From Euptelea pleiosperma (Eukaryota; Streptophyta; Magnoliopsida; Ranunculales; Eupteleaceae), in the NCBI GenBank assembly GCA_035048495.1, contig CM068540.1:8540829-8604828 (forward strand): a stretch of DNA of 64,000 nucleotides, written 5' to 3'. Positions 1 to 12,405 of this stretch are shown here, piece by piece (position 1 is the stretch's first letter; the number at the start of each line of letters is the position of its first letter). Below the pieces are notes generated by a model that ran no database searches, was not told the origin of the DNA, and saw only the letters and a list, made by a program, of their open reading frames with translations. The translations under genes and the position numbers were made by a program.

Positions 1-903
1 GTACAAAAGACGTTTTGGAAAGAATGGATTTACATTGAGTTTGTGAAGAGGATTTTAAAGAAAGAAAGATACATGGTAGCTATCAAACAAAAGATAGGTC
101 CCACTTGCTGAGAAAAGAATGATTTAGCGTAAAGATACATTGCTGGAAATTCTTGATGAAATGGCCGGACAGATGGTGGCCTTCCAAAATGGCCACCATA
201 CTCATTAAAGCATGGGACGTGGGATATGTTCCAAAAAAGAGGAAGATGCTTGAGGATATAAAAAGAAAAGAAGAGTAAAGAAGCAGAGGCTGGTCGAACC
301 CTAAAATCTATCATCCTCTTACTCTCTCTTCTCTCTTAATCTCATCTCTCCATTTCTAACCCTACGTCCTCTCTTCACTCACAAGAAGTAGCCGCTACCA
401 TGTTTTTCCCTGTTGGAAGAACACCACCATCAGATTCGCGTTAACCACACCACCGTTCCTTGCTGTGGTGAACATCGTCTTCGCCAAGCTGCTAGCCATA
501 CCACCTGCAGGTCACCTGCAACTCACGGACAACACCACCTCGTTGGATTGCTGGACCGACAACCACCTTCACCTCCACTGCCATTCTCACCTCCCAACAT
601 CACCTGCAACTCATTGTTGCACTACCCCAGATCATCCTCCCTCCTCCTTGGAGGCCACCTTCCCTCCTTGCTATAATCATCTCTCTAAAGCCATGTTTTA
701 AATCCATCACATCACTATTCTCACCCATTTTTTTAAAATTTTTTCCGTCATTGGTATGTTCTTGTTTGCGTAAACTCACTCGAGTGCGGATCGACATTAG
801 ACACGAGTTCTGTACAACTCTAAAATCTTGCATGAAATTGGATCATTAAAAATGTGTTGATTTTAGGGATTCTGATTCGACGACATGAAAAAACCTTAAA
901 TCA
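1..903 (+). mobile_element. 3' part of an old Athila-like LTR (5' end outside window)
   Basis: This stretch has the same order of landmarks as the complete Athila LTRs further right. It has a TATA box (tataaaa, 257-263), then a cgaaccctaa motif about 35 bp later, a CT-rich leader, gcaactc-containing repeats (about 500-620), and a U5-like segment with gagtgcggatcgacat (about 783-798). In the younger LTRs that U5 segment reads cgagtgcggatcgacatcc. It ends near 903 with no primer-binding site after it, so it is either a solo LTR or the 3' LTR of an element lying to the left. Similarity is clear only in blocks, so it is old. Short ORFs inside it are not considered genes. Confidence 0.5.
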
Positions 904-1379
904 TATACCTCTATAAATTCTAGACTCCAGTGGTTTAAAATTAGTGTGCATGTGAATTTTTAAGATAAAACTTTATGAATTTTCACAAAATGTAAACTAG
1001 TAAATTAGACTAATCTTTAAATTTTCCAGAATTTTTACAGTGATTTAGTCAGATTTTACTGTGTTAAGTCTCGATTCTAGAATTTTTCTTAAAAGTTAAT
1101 GCCCATCAATTTTAAATTTGTTTAAGTATAGCAAAAACTAATAAATTCTACTCAATACAAAATTTTGATTTTCATAATTTTTTCTAATTTTTGGGTTCTT
1201 TTTGAATAAAATTCTAAACAAAAACAAATTTTGCAGAATCAAAAGAAAAAATAGAAAACTACCGAGAAAACAAAAATTAAACAAAACTACACATCATTAA
1301 CTTCAAGAATTGGAATTCAGAAATAGAGTAATGATGTAAAGCTCACAGCTCTCAGGAAATAGACAAGTAAGAATACCCA
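904..1379. other. AT-rich spacer, no gene recognised
   Basis: AT-rich sequence between the LTR remnant and the copia remnant. No domain, repeat or RNA gene is visible. It may be decayed pol of the neighbouring minus-strand copia element, but no reading frame supports this. Confidence 0.4.
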
Positions 1380-4026
1380 AAAGACTTGGGTCATAGGTAC
1401 AGTGAAGCTTAGACACAGTATAGCAACCATCCTTATTTCTATCTTCTTTCAGGATGGTTCTTCCAAACTTTTCAAAGATATCGCAACCATACTCAGAAAA
1501 ATGAACAATATTTTATTTTTCTGGTCACATATCTAATTAATACTCAGGATGTTTCCCTTAATACCCTCAATATAGAGCACTTTGTCTAAAGTAGAAATAC
1601 CATTTGCAATAACAGTTCCCTTTCTAGTAATACGTCCACAACTGCCATCAACATATATCATCGTATTATTACCTTGGAGTTTTTGAAATATTTTGAACAT
1701 TTTCATGTCTCTAGTGACATGCCTAAAACATTCACTATCAAGTACCCAAGTATAACCTTTTTGGTGGAGTTCACACTACACCTTAGAGAATCTTTTCATA
1801 CTCAGACGAATCTAACTCTAGGTGTTTTGGACGAAGATGGAGTAACATTTTCTGTCTCTCTTCTCATTTGAGTCACATGACTTCTGAGGCTTTCTAAGTT
1901 TTTCAAGAAATTTAATTTTCTTACTCAGTTCCTCAAACCTTTTATGAAGGTCTATCATTCATTGAGAAATACTCACTTGATTCACTTTAGATTTATTCTT
2001 GGGAGGAATCTGGTTATTTTTCCACAACTTGAGGCAATCCTACACAAGGTGGCTTTTATTTAAAAGTATACACATGTGATTGATTTTAGCATTCTCGGTC
2101 TGGTAGGACTGGCAATGGATCAGGTTCGAGTCGGATTGGTACTGATTTGGTACCGATCCAATAAGAAATCCAATTGATCTGAACGCAATTGGATCAATAA
2201 AATTCAGTTCCCTAACCGATCCGATATGATTAGATCGGTTCCGGGTCCGATCCGATCCGATCCCGTATGTATATAATACATATACATGTATAGTCCCATT
2301 AGGCATATATTAAAATAATATATATTTAAATACATTTATGCAATTAAATATACATCTATATAATATATATTATATATAGTTTAGATATCAGGTCTATATC
2401 AGATAGGTACAAGGTCGATCCGGCACCGATCCGATAAGAAATCTGATCGACAATCTGTGATCCGATACCGATCCGATAACGAAAAATAAGGTTCCGGACT
2501 CGGGTTTTTCAGATCGGATTGGATCTCGGTTTTGATCTGATCCATTTCCAGCCCTACGATCTGGTCAACCTTGGAAGTGGTCAACATTCTAGCTTTTACA
2601 AATTGATATCGAGCTTTGCAGTGCTCGAAGAGAAACAAGATAGATCTTTTTCTAAATTAAACACTTATTTTTATAGAGATATCTTGTCAAAGTTACAAGT
2701 ATGGAAATCGAATTCCAAAAACTTGTTTTATTTTTTAAGAGACTTATTCTCTTCTTCCAAATGGCCAACTAATACTAGTAGTTCTTTAGTATCTAGTTAT
2801 AAGGCATTTTTCTCAGAGTCTAGACTTTTGACTTTTTCAAATAAAACATTATTTGCCTTAATAATTTTCTTGAATTCTCATAGAGCTCTTTAAAAGTCAT
2901 TTTAGAGTCATTCGAGTCCTCACTACAGGAATTATCAGAACTCTCTGCATTAACATTGGTGATCTCAAATCTTTGAGTACCATTAGGACTACTCAATCTA
3001 GCAATGAATGCTGTGAAATTTTCAGCACTCTCACTGTCACTTGAATCATTAGATTTTTCAAAATTTGTCTCATCATCCCATGTGGCATTTAATACTTTGG
3101 CTTTGCCCTTATCATCTTTAATTGGGTACACGTTAGCATAGTGTCCATATCCATAGCACTTAAATACTGTGATTCATCAGACTTTCCATCTTTCTTAGAT
3201 TTGTCTATTTTGTTAAACCGTCCATGGGTCTAGATCGATCCTTCAATCTATTAGAAGATTTACTGTTAAATTTGTCTTGCCTAAGGCGGAAGAACTATAT
3301 GAATTTCTTCACAAATAAAGCAAGATTTTCTTTAGAGTTAGATTCTGAATCTGGCGCTTGAGCTTTTGAAGCTTTCAAGGCTATGCCCTTAAGTTTCTTT
3401 GGTTGTCTCATGTTTTCTTCAAAAGTTTGAAGAGACCCTACTAACTCGTCAATCTTTAGAGAGTCAACATCTTTGCTTTCCTCGATTACAATAACCTCTG
3501 TCAAGAATCTCTCTGGCAGAGAGATCTCAGAACTTTTCTGACCACTTTGATTCATGTATAATCTCTCCCAGATTGTAGGCAGAGTTAACTATATCACTGA
3601 GTTTAGCATAAAACTTAGTGAACATTCTGTTCTCATCCATTAGTATGGATTCGCACTGGATAGTAAGCATTTGTAGTTTAACAATCTTAACTGTTGGCAT
3701 ACCCCCATGGCTGGTCTCTAAGATATCACATGCTTTCTTAGCCAGCTTACAATTTGAGACCCTTCAGAACTTATTTCTGCCAATTGTATTAAAGATCGCA
3801 TTTAAACCCTTGCTATTTAAGCAACATTCATCATAGTCCTCCTTGGACCATTTATCTTTGGATTTAGTAATAATGACATTATCCACTGCAATAGTGGGAG
3901 GGGTCCATCCATCCAAACTCTTTCGTCGATGGATTTAAGGAATGCACGCATTTTTGCTTTTCAATATGCATAATCCTCTCTATCGAAGAATGGAGGCCTA
4001 GATGTGTTTCTGCCTTCTCTTTGCAT
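1380..4026 (-). pseudogene. Ty1/copia gag and N-terminal pol remnant
   Basis: Read on the minus strand, this starts at a Met codon (4026-4024) and gives a copia Gag. There is a PPFFDREDYAYxKAKMRAF-like start, then SLPERFLTEVIVIEESKDVD and LVGSLQTFE (about 3300-3550). A decayed zinc knuckle follows (KCYGYGHYANVYP, about 3125-3165; the first and last Cys are lost). A Ser/Asp-rich tail (2820-3131) and KARMLTTSKVDQ come next. Pol begins with a protease-like stretch, WVLDSECFRHVT, followed by a GAG-pre-integrase-like segment (VLYIEGIKGN, SEYGCDIFEKFG) that fades near 1380. RT, RNase H and a second LTR are not visible. Several stops and frameshifts make it a pseudogene. A hAT-type element interrupts it at 2104-2556; the host reading frame continues on both sides. 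Its own LTR and primer site lie at 6511-7881, separated by another insertion. Confidence 0.75.
2104..2556. mobile_element. Non-autonomous hAT-type element inside copia gag
   Basis: A 453-bp insertion. Its termini are inverted: TAGGACTGGCAATGGATCAG at the left, and the complement of TAGGGCTGGAAATGGATCAG at the right. The flanks are 8-bp direct repeats CGGTCTGG (2096-2103) and CGATCTGG (2557-2564), one mismatch, as expected of the hAT superfamily. Subterminal regions are dense in GGATCGGATC-type motifs, and the core is an AT-rich run. No transposase is encoded. The copia frame it interrupts resumes on the other side, which supports the boundaries. Confidence 0.75.
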
Positions 4027-4062
4027 CTTTTGGCAAATCGAGAAAGAACAAACTATAATCAT

Positions 4063-6472
4063 TGTAATACCCTGAACTTTTATTTAGAGGTATTAGTATA
4101 AATTAACTATAAAATGGTAAAAATTGACATCTTGAAATTTTTTTTCAACTTTATTCTTTATCTACAATATTCTATCATGTCACGTAGAAATAAATTTGAA
4201 AACTTTGTCAGAACATTTATATCATGACACAGGGAATTTCATTATAATGGCACTAGAACTGATTTTCATACATGTGTACATGTACTGTAGTAATGTAGGG
4301 ATATTCTGTGTACTGGATAACCAACTTAATTAACTAAGACCATAATTTTAAATGACGTGTTATTTTAAAAATAATAATGTTTTTAAATGACAAATGTTAC
4401 TTAGGCTTTTTTAATCAACAAGTTGTCACCATTGAGACATTTTTTATTCTTATCACATTTTGATATTTTACAAAAAAATATCAATTCACCAGTTCTCTTA
4501 AACTCCCTTTTGCTCTCTAAACTCTCTAGAGTTTTTTTTTGTTCTAGTTTTAGTTCTTGGTGGTGGAGGTTTTAGTTCTAAAAATTAGAACTAGATAGGT
4601 ACGAATATTATCTTCTAGTTTGTGATTCATTTAGTTAAATTCTTGTTATATGATTTTATGAGTTATGTTTTTTATCATTTTTCTTATGATTAATTTAGAT
4701 GTTCGTGGCTTATGTTTTTATCATTTTTCTTAATGATTATGTTGTTCATCGTCATAATAAGGCATTCTCATTTGGGTTGGGTATTAGACAGGAGTACGCA
4801 TAGGTTCTACGACCTGGAAGTATATATTAGGCGGGAGTGCGCATGGACTCTGCGTCCCAAAAGTTTGGTATTAAACGGGAGTGCGCATAGGCTCTGCGGC
4901 CCAAAGGAACCCTAAAGAATTAAAAAGGGCTTGATACCGTAGGGTGAAAGACTCCAAACCCCTGCAGAAGAACCTATGGGTTGGACTTGTGAAAAAAAGG
5001 GATGTGTGCAATTTTTTTTGCGTTCATTCAATGGGATCATCGTCATCATCATTATCATCTTCATCATATTTTTCATCTTCAATCATGTACCCATGTACTC
5101 TTAATCTATGCATGTATTTAAATTAAATGAACTACAAACATATGATTATCCTGTAGAATGTGTTGGGTGAAAGCTTACGGTTTATACCGAACAAAATTTA
5201 AGATTTCATAAAAGAATAAGAGATGAATCATTTACGGGGAAGACATTATGGACAAGACGGAGTTTGATGATTAAGATTGCTTTGTTTTATTTTTTAAGGT
5301 TTATGGATGTTCAAAGATGATTTGTTCATGTTGGGATTGATTAAATATTGTAATTCACGTTTTGACATTTTTCTAAATTTTTGGATTACTTTGATTTACC
5401 CGACGTCCTAGACGAGAATATTCGTTAAATATTTTCTTGATATTCAAATAATACAATTTCAAAGGAGTTTATTTTTTTAACTAGTTTTAATATTTTATAG
5501 AATATTTTGAGAATTTAATTTAGTATTTTCTGTTCTGTGTAACTCTGCAAAGTGAACATCGTAGCTAATGTCCTGTCCAAACATAACATAATAGTCAACT
5601 TCAATTAAGTTTTTGGCCTATTTATAATGGAAATCTATCTTTTGGCTGAACACAAAATATATGGGGCTTCAAGTTAGCTTTCCAGAATTATATACTTGGT
5701 CACTAAATTCAATCGGAGCTATCCTGTAGACCTATTTTACTAACTGACTATCAGTTATAAATTTTTAATAAATTCTGATTTTTTTTAATTTTTGCTCACA
5801 TTTGTATAACAGAACCTATACTATATTATTTGATAGAAAAATAATTTTAGTACTATGAAATGCATATATCACTTGCTGGATTTCATATTGAATTGACCCC
5901 CAAATTATACGACTAAGTTAGAAAAAAATGAACCAATTGAGTTTTGTCAGTCACTTTTAGAAAACTGCGAATAATTGTAAAACCACTAAAAGTATTAAAA
6001 AATATCAATTTTTGCCAAAGTGTCTTTTCTAAAGTTGTTTCTTATGATTTTTAAAATAAAATTCTCGAAGTAAAAAATTTGACATACTTTGAATGTTGAC
6101 CAAAAGTTGACCATTTTCTTTGAACATCGAAAATTAAATTTCAAAACTATCTTAAATGAGTGTTTTGGCTTAAGTGCTTTCACAAAAAAATGTTTGATAT
6201 AAATTCTAGGTAATTATAGAGATCCTAATTAATGATTTTGGCTAAAATTAAAAGTTTGACTTTGATTTTGACTTCGGTTAGTTCACCGTAATAACTTGTT
6301 TACGCTTTCATATTATTTTGACTATTGGGTTGAACCGTTCTTTAACAATTGCGATGATGATTCTTGGTGTTTTATTTAATATTTTATTTTTATCACACCC
6401 TGGATCTTGGGTAAAGAGGTTGATCCATAGGCATTCGAGTCGGGTCAGGGTGCCCGGATTCAGGGCCTGACA
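4063..6472 (+). mobile_element. Probable solo LTR of a Ty3/gypsy chromovirus-type element
   Basis: This block separates the copia gag start (4026) from the copia primer site (6511-6528), which should be adjacent, so it is an insertion. It begins TGTAATACCCTGAAC and ends GGGCCTGACA. These are typical termini of plant chromovirus LTRs. It has no coding content and is AT-rich, with an internal triple repeat (4779-4911). I found no convincing target-site duplication (ATCAT at the left, AGCAG at the right). The boundaries are therefore uncertain by some bases, and the superfamily is inferred from the termini only. Confidence 0.42.
4779..4911 (+). repeat. Three tandem copies of a ~44-bp unit
   Basis: Three diverged units each read roughly as GTATTARRCRGGAGTRCGCA followed by a tctgcgnccc-like half. 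They start near 4779, 4823 and 4867. Repeats of this sort are common in the U3 of long plant LTRs, and the array lies inside the probable solo LTR. Confidence 0.6.
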
Positions 6473-6510
6473 AGCAGGAACTTCACTCGGGTTGTTAAAT
6501 AGTTTAGGAG

Positions 6511-6528
6511 TGAACCTCTCTAATACCA
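6511..6528 (-). other. Copia primer-binding site (tRNA-Met type)
   Basis: Minus strand reads TGGTATTAGAGAGGTTCA. The first 11 bases resemble the plant copia site TGGTATCAGAGC, complementary to initiator tRNA-Met. It lies two bases inside the LTR boundary at 6531, which fixes the polarity of this element as minus. Confidence 0.65.
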
Positions 6529-6530
6529 AT

Positions 6531-7881
6531 TGAAAGTTTGTCTTTTGATCTCCTAGATACCTAGAAGGGGGTTGAATAGGTAATTAAAAATTCTTCGATT
6601 AATACTAACAATCTAATTCAGTTATTAGATTGGGTAGTTTGAAATCGCATACATTCGCAAGTGATTTATAATAATGATTATTACAACCGACTTAGATCGA
6701 ATATATCTCCTTGACATATTATCTCTTAATCATTTGTTATAATCGAAACAATGTGCAGAATAACAGTAAACAAACCACTACATATGCGATTTTTATCGTG
6801 GAAACCTTTTTCAAGGAAAAACGACGAGACCATGTCTAGATGTCAAAGGATCATTAATCGAAAAGTTATGAGTTTACAGAAGTTACATATACAACACCGT
6901 TTACATAAAACATACAACCCTCGACTAATTGTCGATGCGTCCAAGTCCTCTGGCTCCATGTATCGAGTCAACGAGCGCCCTTTTGATCACGATCCCCTTG
7001 CCGATGTTTAGATTGGTACACCTCAAACCTACCCTTCGACCGATACACACCAATCTTATTTACACTTGCCGGTCCAGCCCCAAAAATGAAGGATTCGATA
7101 CACCCCGACTCCTCTAATGTTGCTCAATAGTGATTGAGTCACTTCAAGTTATGATCATGGAGAGGAAAACCTAAATGGCATTAAAGTGGCCAACCTGGGT
7201 TTTTCTCTCTAGACGCTCGACTCTAAAAAATGATGGAACAATAAAACTCTTGTAACTTTGAGAATTTATTATCAATGAATGTGTATCTAATAATAGCTAG
7301 GGGATGATTTTATATAGTGAGAGCTAAGAGCTAAGGGTAAGCAAGAGGTGGGGGAGTAGAGAACTTAAATTTTGGATAAAAAAAAATTGTTTCATTTGTT
7401 AGTTCAATCGAGTGGGTCTCAGGGTCCAATCGACCGGACTTCTCAAAAGTTCTATCCAGTCGATTGGAAAGTTCTATCCAATCGATTGGGTATAGGGTCC
7501 AATCGATTGTACTGGCCAGTCCAATCGATTGGACTTCCTCAAGTTTAATTTCTAAATGGCTCTAAAGCCATGAACTGAAGTATTGTTCCGTGACTCAAAT
7601 TTTTGGCAAATTGATTAATTAATTCTCCTATATCTATGGACACTAAGTCGCTTACCATAGTAATGAGTGGGCATGTTCATAAATTGACAAACTACGAATC
7701 TTCAGATGAATCTTTCTTCAATCTTTTGAGTCTTCAATCTTCGTCTTTTATTCTTTAGGTAGTCAATGAGTGATGCATACCATGACATACTCAAGGCCTT
7801 ACTAACATATGTAGGATCGGTTACAAGGTATTTTATGTCACATAGAATTATGCCAAATAGAATATGAGTATATTCCTTACA
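6531..7881 (-). mobile_element. 5' LTR of the minus-strand copia element
   Basis: On the minus strand it runs from TGTAAGGAATATACTC (7881) to GACAAACTTTCA (6531), so it has TG...CA ends and is 1351 bp long. A TATA box (CTATATAAAA on the minus strand, 7309-7318) has the right orientation. About 100-240 bp upstream of it lie repeated palindromes of the form CCAATCGATTGG (7405-7545), probably enhancer-like repeats. The gag remnant to the left belongs to it. The other LTR is not in the window. The base composition and short ORFs give no sign of a host gene. Confidence 0.7.
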
Positions 7882-7889
7882 GCTATGGT

Positions 7890-10800
7890 GACCTCAATGA
7901 CTGCTTAGCCTCGTGTGCCAACTTGGATTACTGGCAGTGGAGCCTCTGCACATATCACCGCATATCTCCAATCTAACTTTGCAAGATGAGTATCGTGGTT
8001 TAAATGGGGTTATGGTTAGTAATGGTGTAGGTTTGTTGATATCTCACGTTGGCTCCACATCTTTTAGTCATAATTACCACATTTTTCCATTTGAAAAATG
8101 TTTTGCACTATCCATCTATCTTCACTAATTTACTTTCAGTAAATCAATTTACATGAGATAATAACTGTTATTTTATCTTTCGTGTGGATGATTTTTTTGT
8201 GAAGGACATCAAATCGGGGAGGACGCTTTTTCACGGCAAGTGATAATGGGCTATCCAATTCATCTTCCACTAAGCTTCTCTAATAATCATGTTTTTTGCT
8301 TTCTTTGGTGATCAGGTTGCTTCCTCTGTCTGGCATCAATGTTTAGGCCATCAGGCCTCTTCAATTCTATAACATTTGGTGGCTCACAAGTCTTTACATC
8401 TATAGGGTTTTACATAAAATAAGTTATCTTTTTGTGAGTCATGTCCTCTGGGAAAGAGTAGTAAGTTAGCATTTTCTTTATCCAATTTGTAACTTCAAGG
8501 CCTTTGGAATTAATTCATTTCAACGTTTGGACATCACCTCACTTCTCAATAAAAAGGATCAAAATATTATCTTCTATTTGTTGATGATTTCTCTAAATAT
8601 ACGTGGGTTCTCCAATGCGATTCAAACATGAAGTTTATGATTATTTTGTGAAATGTAGAACTCAGGTTCAAAATCTTCTCTCGTGTGCCATTAAAGCTCT
8701 TCAAACAGATGGCGGTGGCAGTCACCCATTTCAATCATTTTTGTTGCAACATGGAATTTCTCATCGTATGTCTTGTCTAGACACACCTGAACAAAATGGA
8801 GTTTCAGAAAGCAAACATCATCATGTTGTTGACACGTGCCTTACTCTATTAACTCAGGCAGGGATGGCACTTACTTATTGGGTGGAAGCTTTTAATACAT
8901 CGGTTTATCTTATTAATCGACTTCCAATGAAACAACTTAATCATCTTTCTCCTTATGAAAAGTTGTTTCATCACCCCCCTACACTACCCTTTGTGTCTTT
9001 TGTTGCTCTTACTTTTCTTACCTTCGACCCTATAATAAAAATAAACTTGAACTTAGATCCAAGCATTGTCTGTTCTTAGGTTATTCTCTTCATCATCAAG
9101 GCTATCGGTGTCTTGACATGGACATGCAATGGACGGGTAAACTTTCAAGTCCATGAAGGTATCTCCCATATCATCTCTGCGCATGGAAACAACTTTTCCG
9201 GTATTGATTCCCCCATCACCACCCATTCCAACTTTATCTTCGTTAACTCAACCAGCAACACCTAACCCTTCACCCGCTTTACCCTTAGCAACTCATAATG
9301 ATCTACCCATCCATACAAGCATCCCCCTACCATGGCTCCTCCTCCCATCGAGGTGCCCTTCGGTCTACTAACCCCATCCCTCCATCAAATTCATCCCAGC
9401 CAATGCAAACTCGCCTCCAAACTGGCACCTATAAACCCAATCCTTGTCAAGCCTTGCTTGCTTGCCAATACTACTACATACTCGTCTGAACCTACATGTT
9501 ACAGTCAAGCTATCAAAAGTTCAGATTGGCGTATGACAATGTGTACAGAATTTAATGCTCTTCAAAAAGTAGGAATGCTATCTCTTGTTCCTCCCTCACC
9601 ACAAATGCATTACTTCTTAATAAGTGGATTTTCAGACTTAAGCGAAAATCTGATGGGAGCCTTGAGTGCTATAAACCTCGACTTGTTATGCATGGTTTTC
9701 ATCAACAAAAGGGCTTGATTATAATGAAACATTTAATCATTTGGTAAAGCATACTACATTTCTTGCTTTAGCTATTCATCAAAACTGACCTCTTCGTCAC
9801 CTTGATGTCTACAATGATTTTCTTCATGAGAATCTAAATGAAGAAGTTTATATGTGACAACTAAAAGGGTTTAAGGATCATAATTTTTCATATTATGTAT
9901 GTCGACTTCGAAGATCTATACATGGCCTCAAACAAGCCCCTAGAGCTTGGTTTCAACGATTCTCAGACTATTTGGAGAAACTGGGTTTCAGTGCATCTAA
10001 AACAGACTCTTCTCTATTTGTTTATCATCATAGTGGAATATTTCTCATTCTTATTATTTATATTGATGATATAGTTGATTATAGGTAAGTTGATTACAGG
10101 TAACAACGTTACTCAGATTTTCCAGCTTCTCAACTCTCTTGGCAAGTTGTTTGCCATGAAGGACTTGAGCCGACTCCATTACTTTCTTGGCTTTGAAGCT
10201 CAGTTCTCCAAGGAGGGCCTCTATTTTACTCAAACTAAATATGATGTTGATATCCTCCAACGTCTTCCCATGGAACATATCAAGCTTTACACCACTCCTG
10301 CTGCATGTGGTCAAAAGATGGCACAATTTGACGGTGATCCTCTTGATGATCCAACTGAGTATCGTAGTGTCGTCGGTGCATTTCAATACCTCACTCTTAC
10401 ATGCCCAGATGTAGCATTTACAATTAATCAAGTGTGTCAACATATGCATCATCCCCAATAAACCATTGGACTGCTGACAAGCAAATTCTTCGATATGTTA
10501 AAGGCTCTATTAATGAAGGACTCATCTTTCAGCCTAACATGTTGCAACTCGAAGCTTTTTCTGATGCGGACTATGCTGGGAGTCCTATCGACCGTTGTTC
10601 TATTGGCGGACATTGTGTTTATCTTGGGCAAAATCTTATTTCTTAGAGCTCAAAGAAACAGTTGACGGTTTCTCGATCTAGTGCAAAATTTGAATATCAC
10701 TAACTTGCTTTATAGCTACTGAAATTTCATGGCTCCGACAATTGCTTTGTGATCTCCACATTTATCTCACCATGGCCCAGTTAATTTGGTGTGATAATGT

Positions 10801-11024
10801 TAGCTCAATTTCAATAGCTTTCAATCCGATATTCCATGGTCATACGAAACATTGTTGATTATCATTATGTGAGAGAGAAAATTGTTAGTAATTAACTTCA
10901 AGTGCGGTATATTCATACCCTTGATCAAGTTGTCTATAAATTCACCAAAGGTTTAGCTCCGGTTCATTTTCAACAGTTAAAAGACTATCTGACGATCATC
11001 TCTCAACCCACCAGCTTGAGGGGG
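7890..11024 (+). pseudogene. Ale/Hopscotch-like Ty1/copia pol pseudogene
   Basis: A 5'-truncated pol read in several frames. The protease motif (about 7924-7965) reads WITGSGASAHIT, so the catalytic Asp of DSGA is Gly. GAG-pre-integrase is recognisable (WHQCLGHQASSI, about 8325). Integrase core follows (8560-9080; ALQTDGGG, LDTPEQNGVSESKHHHVV, INRLPMKQLN). Next are a Pro-rich linker (9150-9450) and RT (about 9480-10460), with YIDD at 10059-10070. RNase H comes last (10440-10900; FSDADYAGSPIDRCS, then HTKH). Stops and frameshifts are frequent. A 15-bp tandem duplication just after YIDD (10073-10102) is one visible lesion. It ends in the polypurine tract cttgaggggg (11015-11024). Gag and the 5' LTR are missing at the junction with the neighbouring copia LTR (7881). 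Family placement rests on motif wording I recognise from the Ale lineage. Confidence 0.8.
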
Positions 11025-11287
11025 TGTGACGAATTAGAAGATCTGATCAAAGTACAAGATCCCGCTGATCGTGCAAAGCCTCAACCGAATCCCCCTTATC
11101 TCTATCTTTGATTCATTTATTTTGAATTTTAAATTATTTTCTTGAATAGTGAATCAGGATCTTATCCCTTCCAAAATCTGTTGCATCCCTAAAAGGCAAG
11201 GGATCACAAAACATGTATAAGAAGCAATATGTAACCACTTGAAAAGTAAGGAAAATCATTATTTTATATTTTTATTGTTTTACTTTT
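11025..11287 (+). mobile_element. 3' LTR of the Ale-like copia (right limit uncertain)
   Basis: Starts TGTGACGAATTAG directly after the polypurine tract. A short LTR is expected for this lineage. The right end could not be fixed: no clear CA terminus or target duplication was found before the fold-back element that follows. Confidence 0.45.
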
Positions 11288-11682
11288 GGGTCGGGCTCCG
11301 TTGACAACCCTAAAATGATAGGATTCTGTACAGGACACAAATATGTGCCACATGGCACACTCTTAGAGGACGCTGACTGTATGGATGTTTGGCCAATCCC
11401 TAGGTGGGCCTAGAAAGAAAATTTAGCCTAATTAGTGATTTCTAGGCGTTGGATCTTTGTACCTCAAATACTGATAGAATTCCCACAGTTGAGATCAACC
11501 CATGAAAATAAGTCCAATCCAATGTCTATAAATCACTAGTCAGGCTGAATTTTGGTTGTAGGTCCACCTAGGGATTGGCCAAACATCCATACGGTCAGAG
11601 TCCTCCAAGAGTGTGCCACGCGGCATATATTTTGTCCTATACAGAATCCTGTCATTTTAGGCCTGTCAACGGAGCCTGACCC
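11288..11682. mobile_element. Fold-back MITE with ~120-bp terminal inverted repeats
   Basis: The left arm begins GGGTCGGGCTCCGTTGACA. It is matched in inverted orientation by the right arm, which ends ...TGTCAACGGAGCCTGACCC. Pairing continues for about 120 bp on each side (to about 11410 and from about 11563) with scattered mismatches and short indels. The unpaired centre is about 150 bp. The flanks tttactttt and tttattatt agree at 7 of 9 positions, which would fit a Mutator-type 9-bp duplication, but both are AT-rich. There is no ORF of note. Confidence 0.7.
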
Positions 11683-11913
11683 TTTATTATTATATATATT
11701 GATTTCCATTTTCAATAAAACATAAATGACGAACCACAAAATGATACGACTGTTAAATCAGTCATAATGCTTTTTGTATCATATAACATAACGGAGTTGT
11801 AGTGTTACCTTTATAACAACGGTATAAACATTTTTTTAAACTACGTACAAGTTTTTATAATTCATGAAAATTTTCTCGATTGTCCCATAGAATAGACAAA
11901 TCCAGATTGTGGA

Positions 11914-12402
11914 TGTGGATATCATATCCACCAAGTATCCTGAGGTCTAACTATGCACCCCTATAACACCATAACACTATCGCGATACACTGGATCACCT
12001 CTCTTATTACCTAAGATAGAACTATTTCCATTCTTGAATGATTTTAATTCTGGTTTAGCTCTTTTACAAGAAAACTTTCTATTTGCTACCTTTCATTGTT
12101 TTTATAGGATTAAAAGTATTTGTCTCTATTTATAGCCCCTCCGCCGATTGGGAGAGAGGATGGAAGGTCAAGCTTTGTACATTGTAACATCTCGATTATA
12201 TTGGATTACCTCTGAGGAGGCCAAGGATGTATTCACCTGAACTACAACGACGAACCTTGTAAAAATGGTCATCTCTCTCTTATCTCTCTTAGTTGTCTTA
12301 TTTTGTTTATTTGATTATATTTATGTTTGATATCTACTTATTGTTGTTTGTGGTGTGTGATTCAGAAGAAATTCAACGGTGATCCTAAATCTACCCACCA
12401 CA
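11914..12402 (+). mobile_element. X, first (5') LTR
   Basis: 489 bp, from TGTGGATATC to CCACCACA, with a TATA-like tatttatagc near 12127-12136. Its 3' two thirds match 26084-26419 and 62460-62836. The most strongly shared block is around gattgggagagaggatg (about 12147 in this copy). Confidence 0.75.
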
Positions 12403-12405
12403 AAA

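Noticed and set aside
4712..5126. Short ORFs around the triple repeat
   Set aside because: They run through tandem repeats inside a probable LTR and have no similarity.
4058..6477. Target duplication ATCAT/AGCAG for the probable solo LTR
   Set aside because: Only three of five bases agree, so it is not counted as support.
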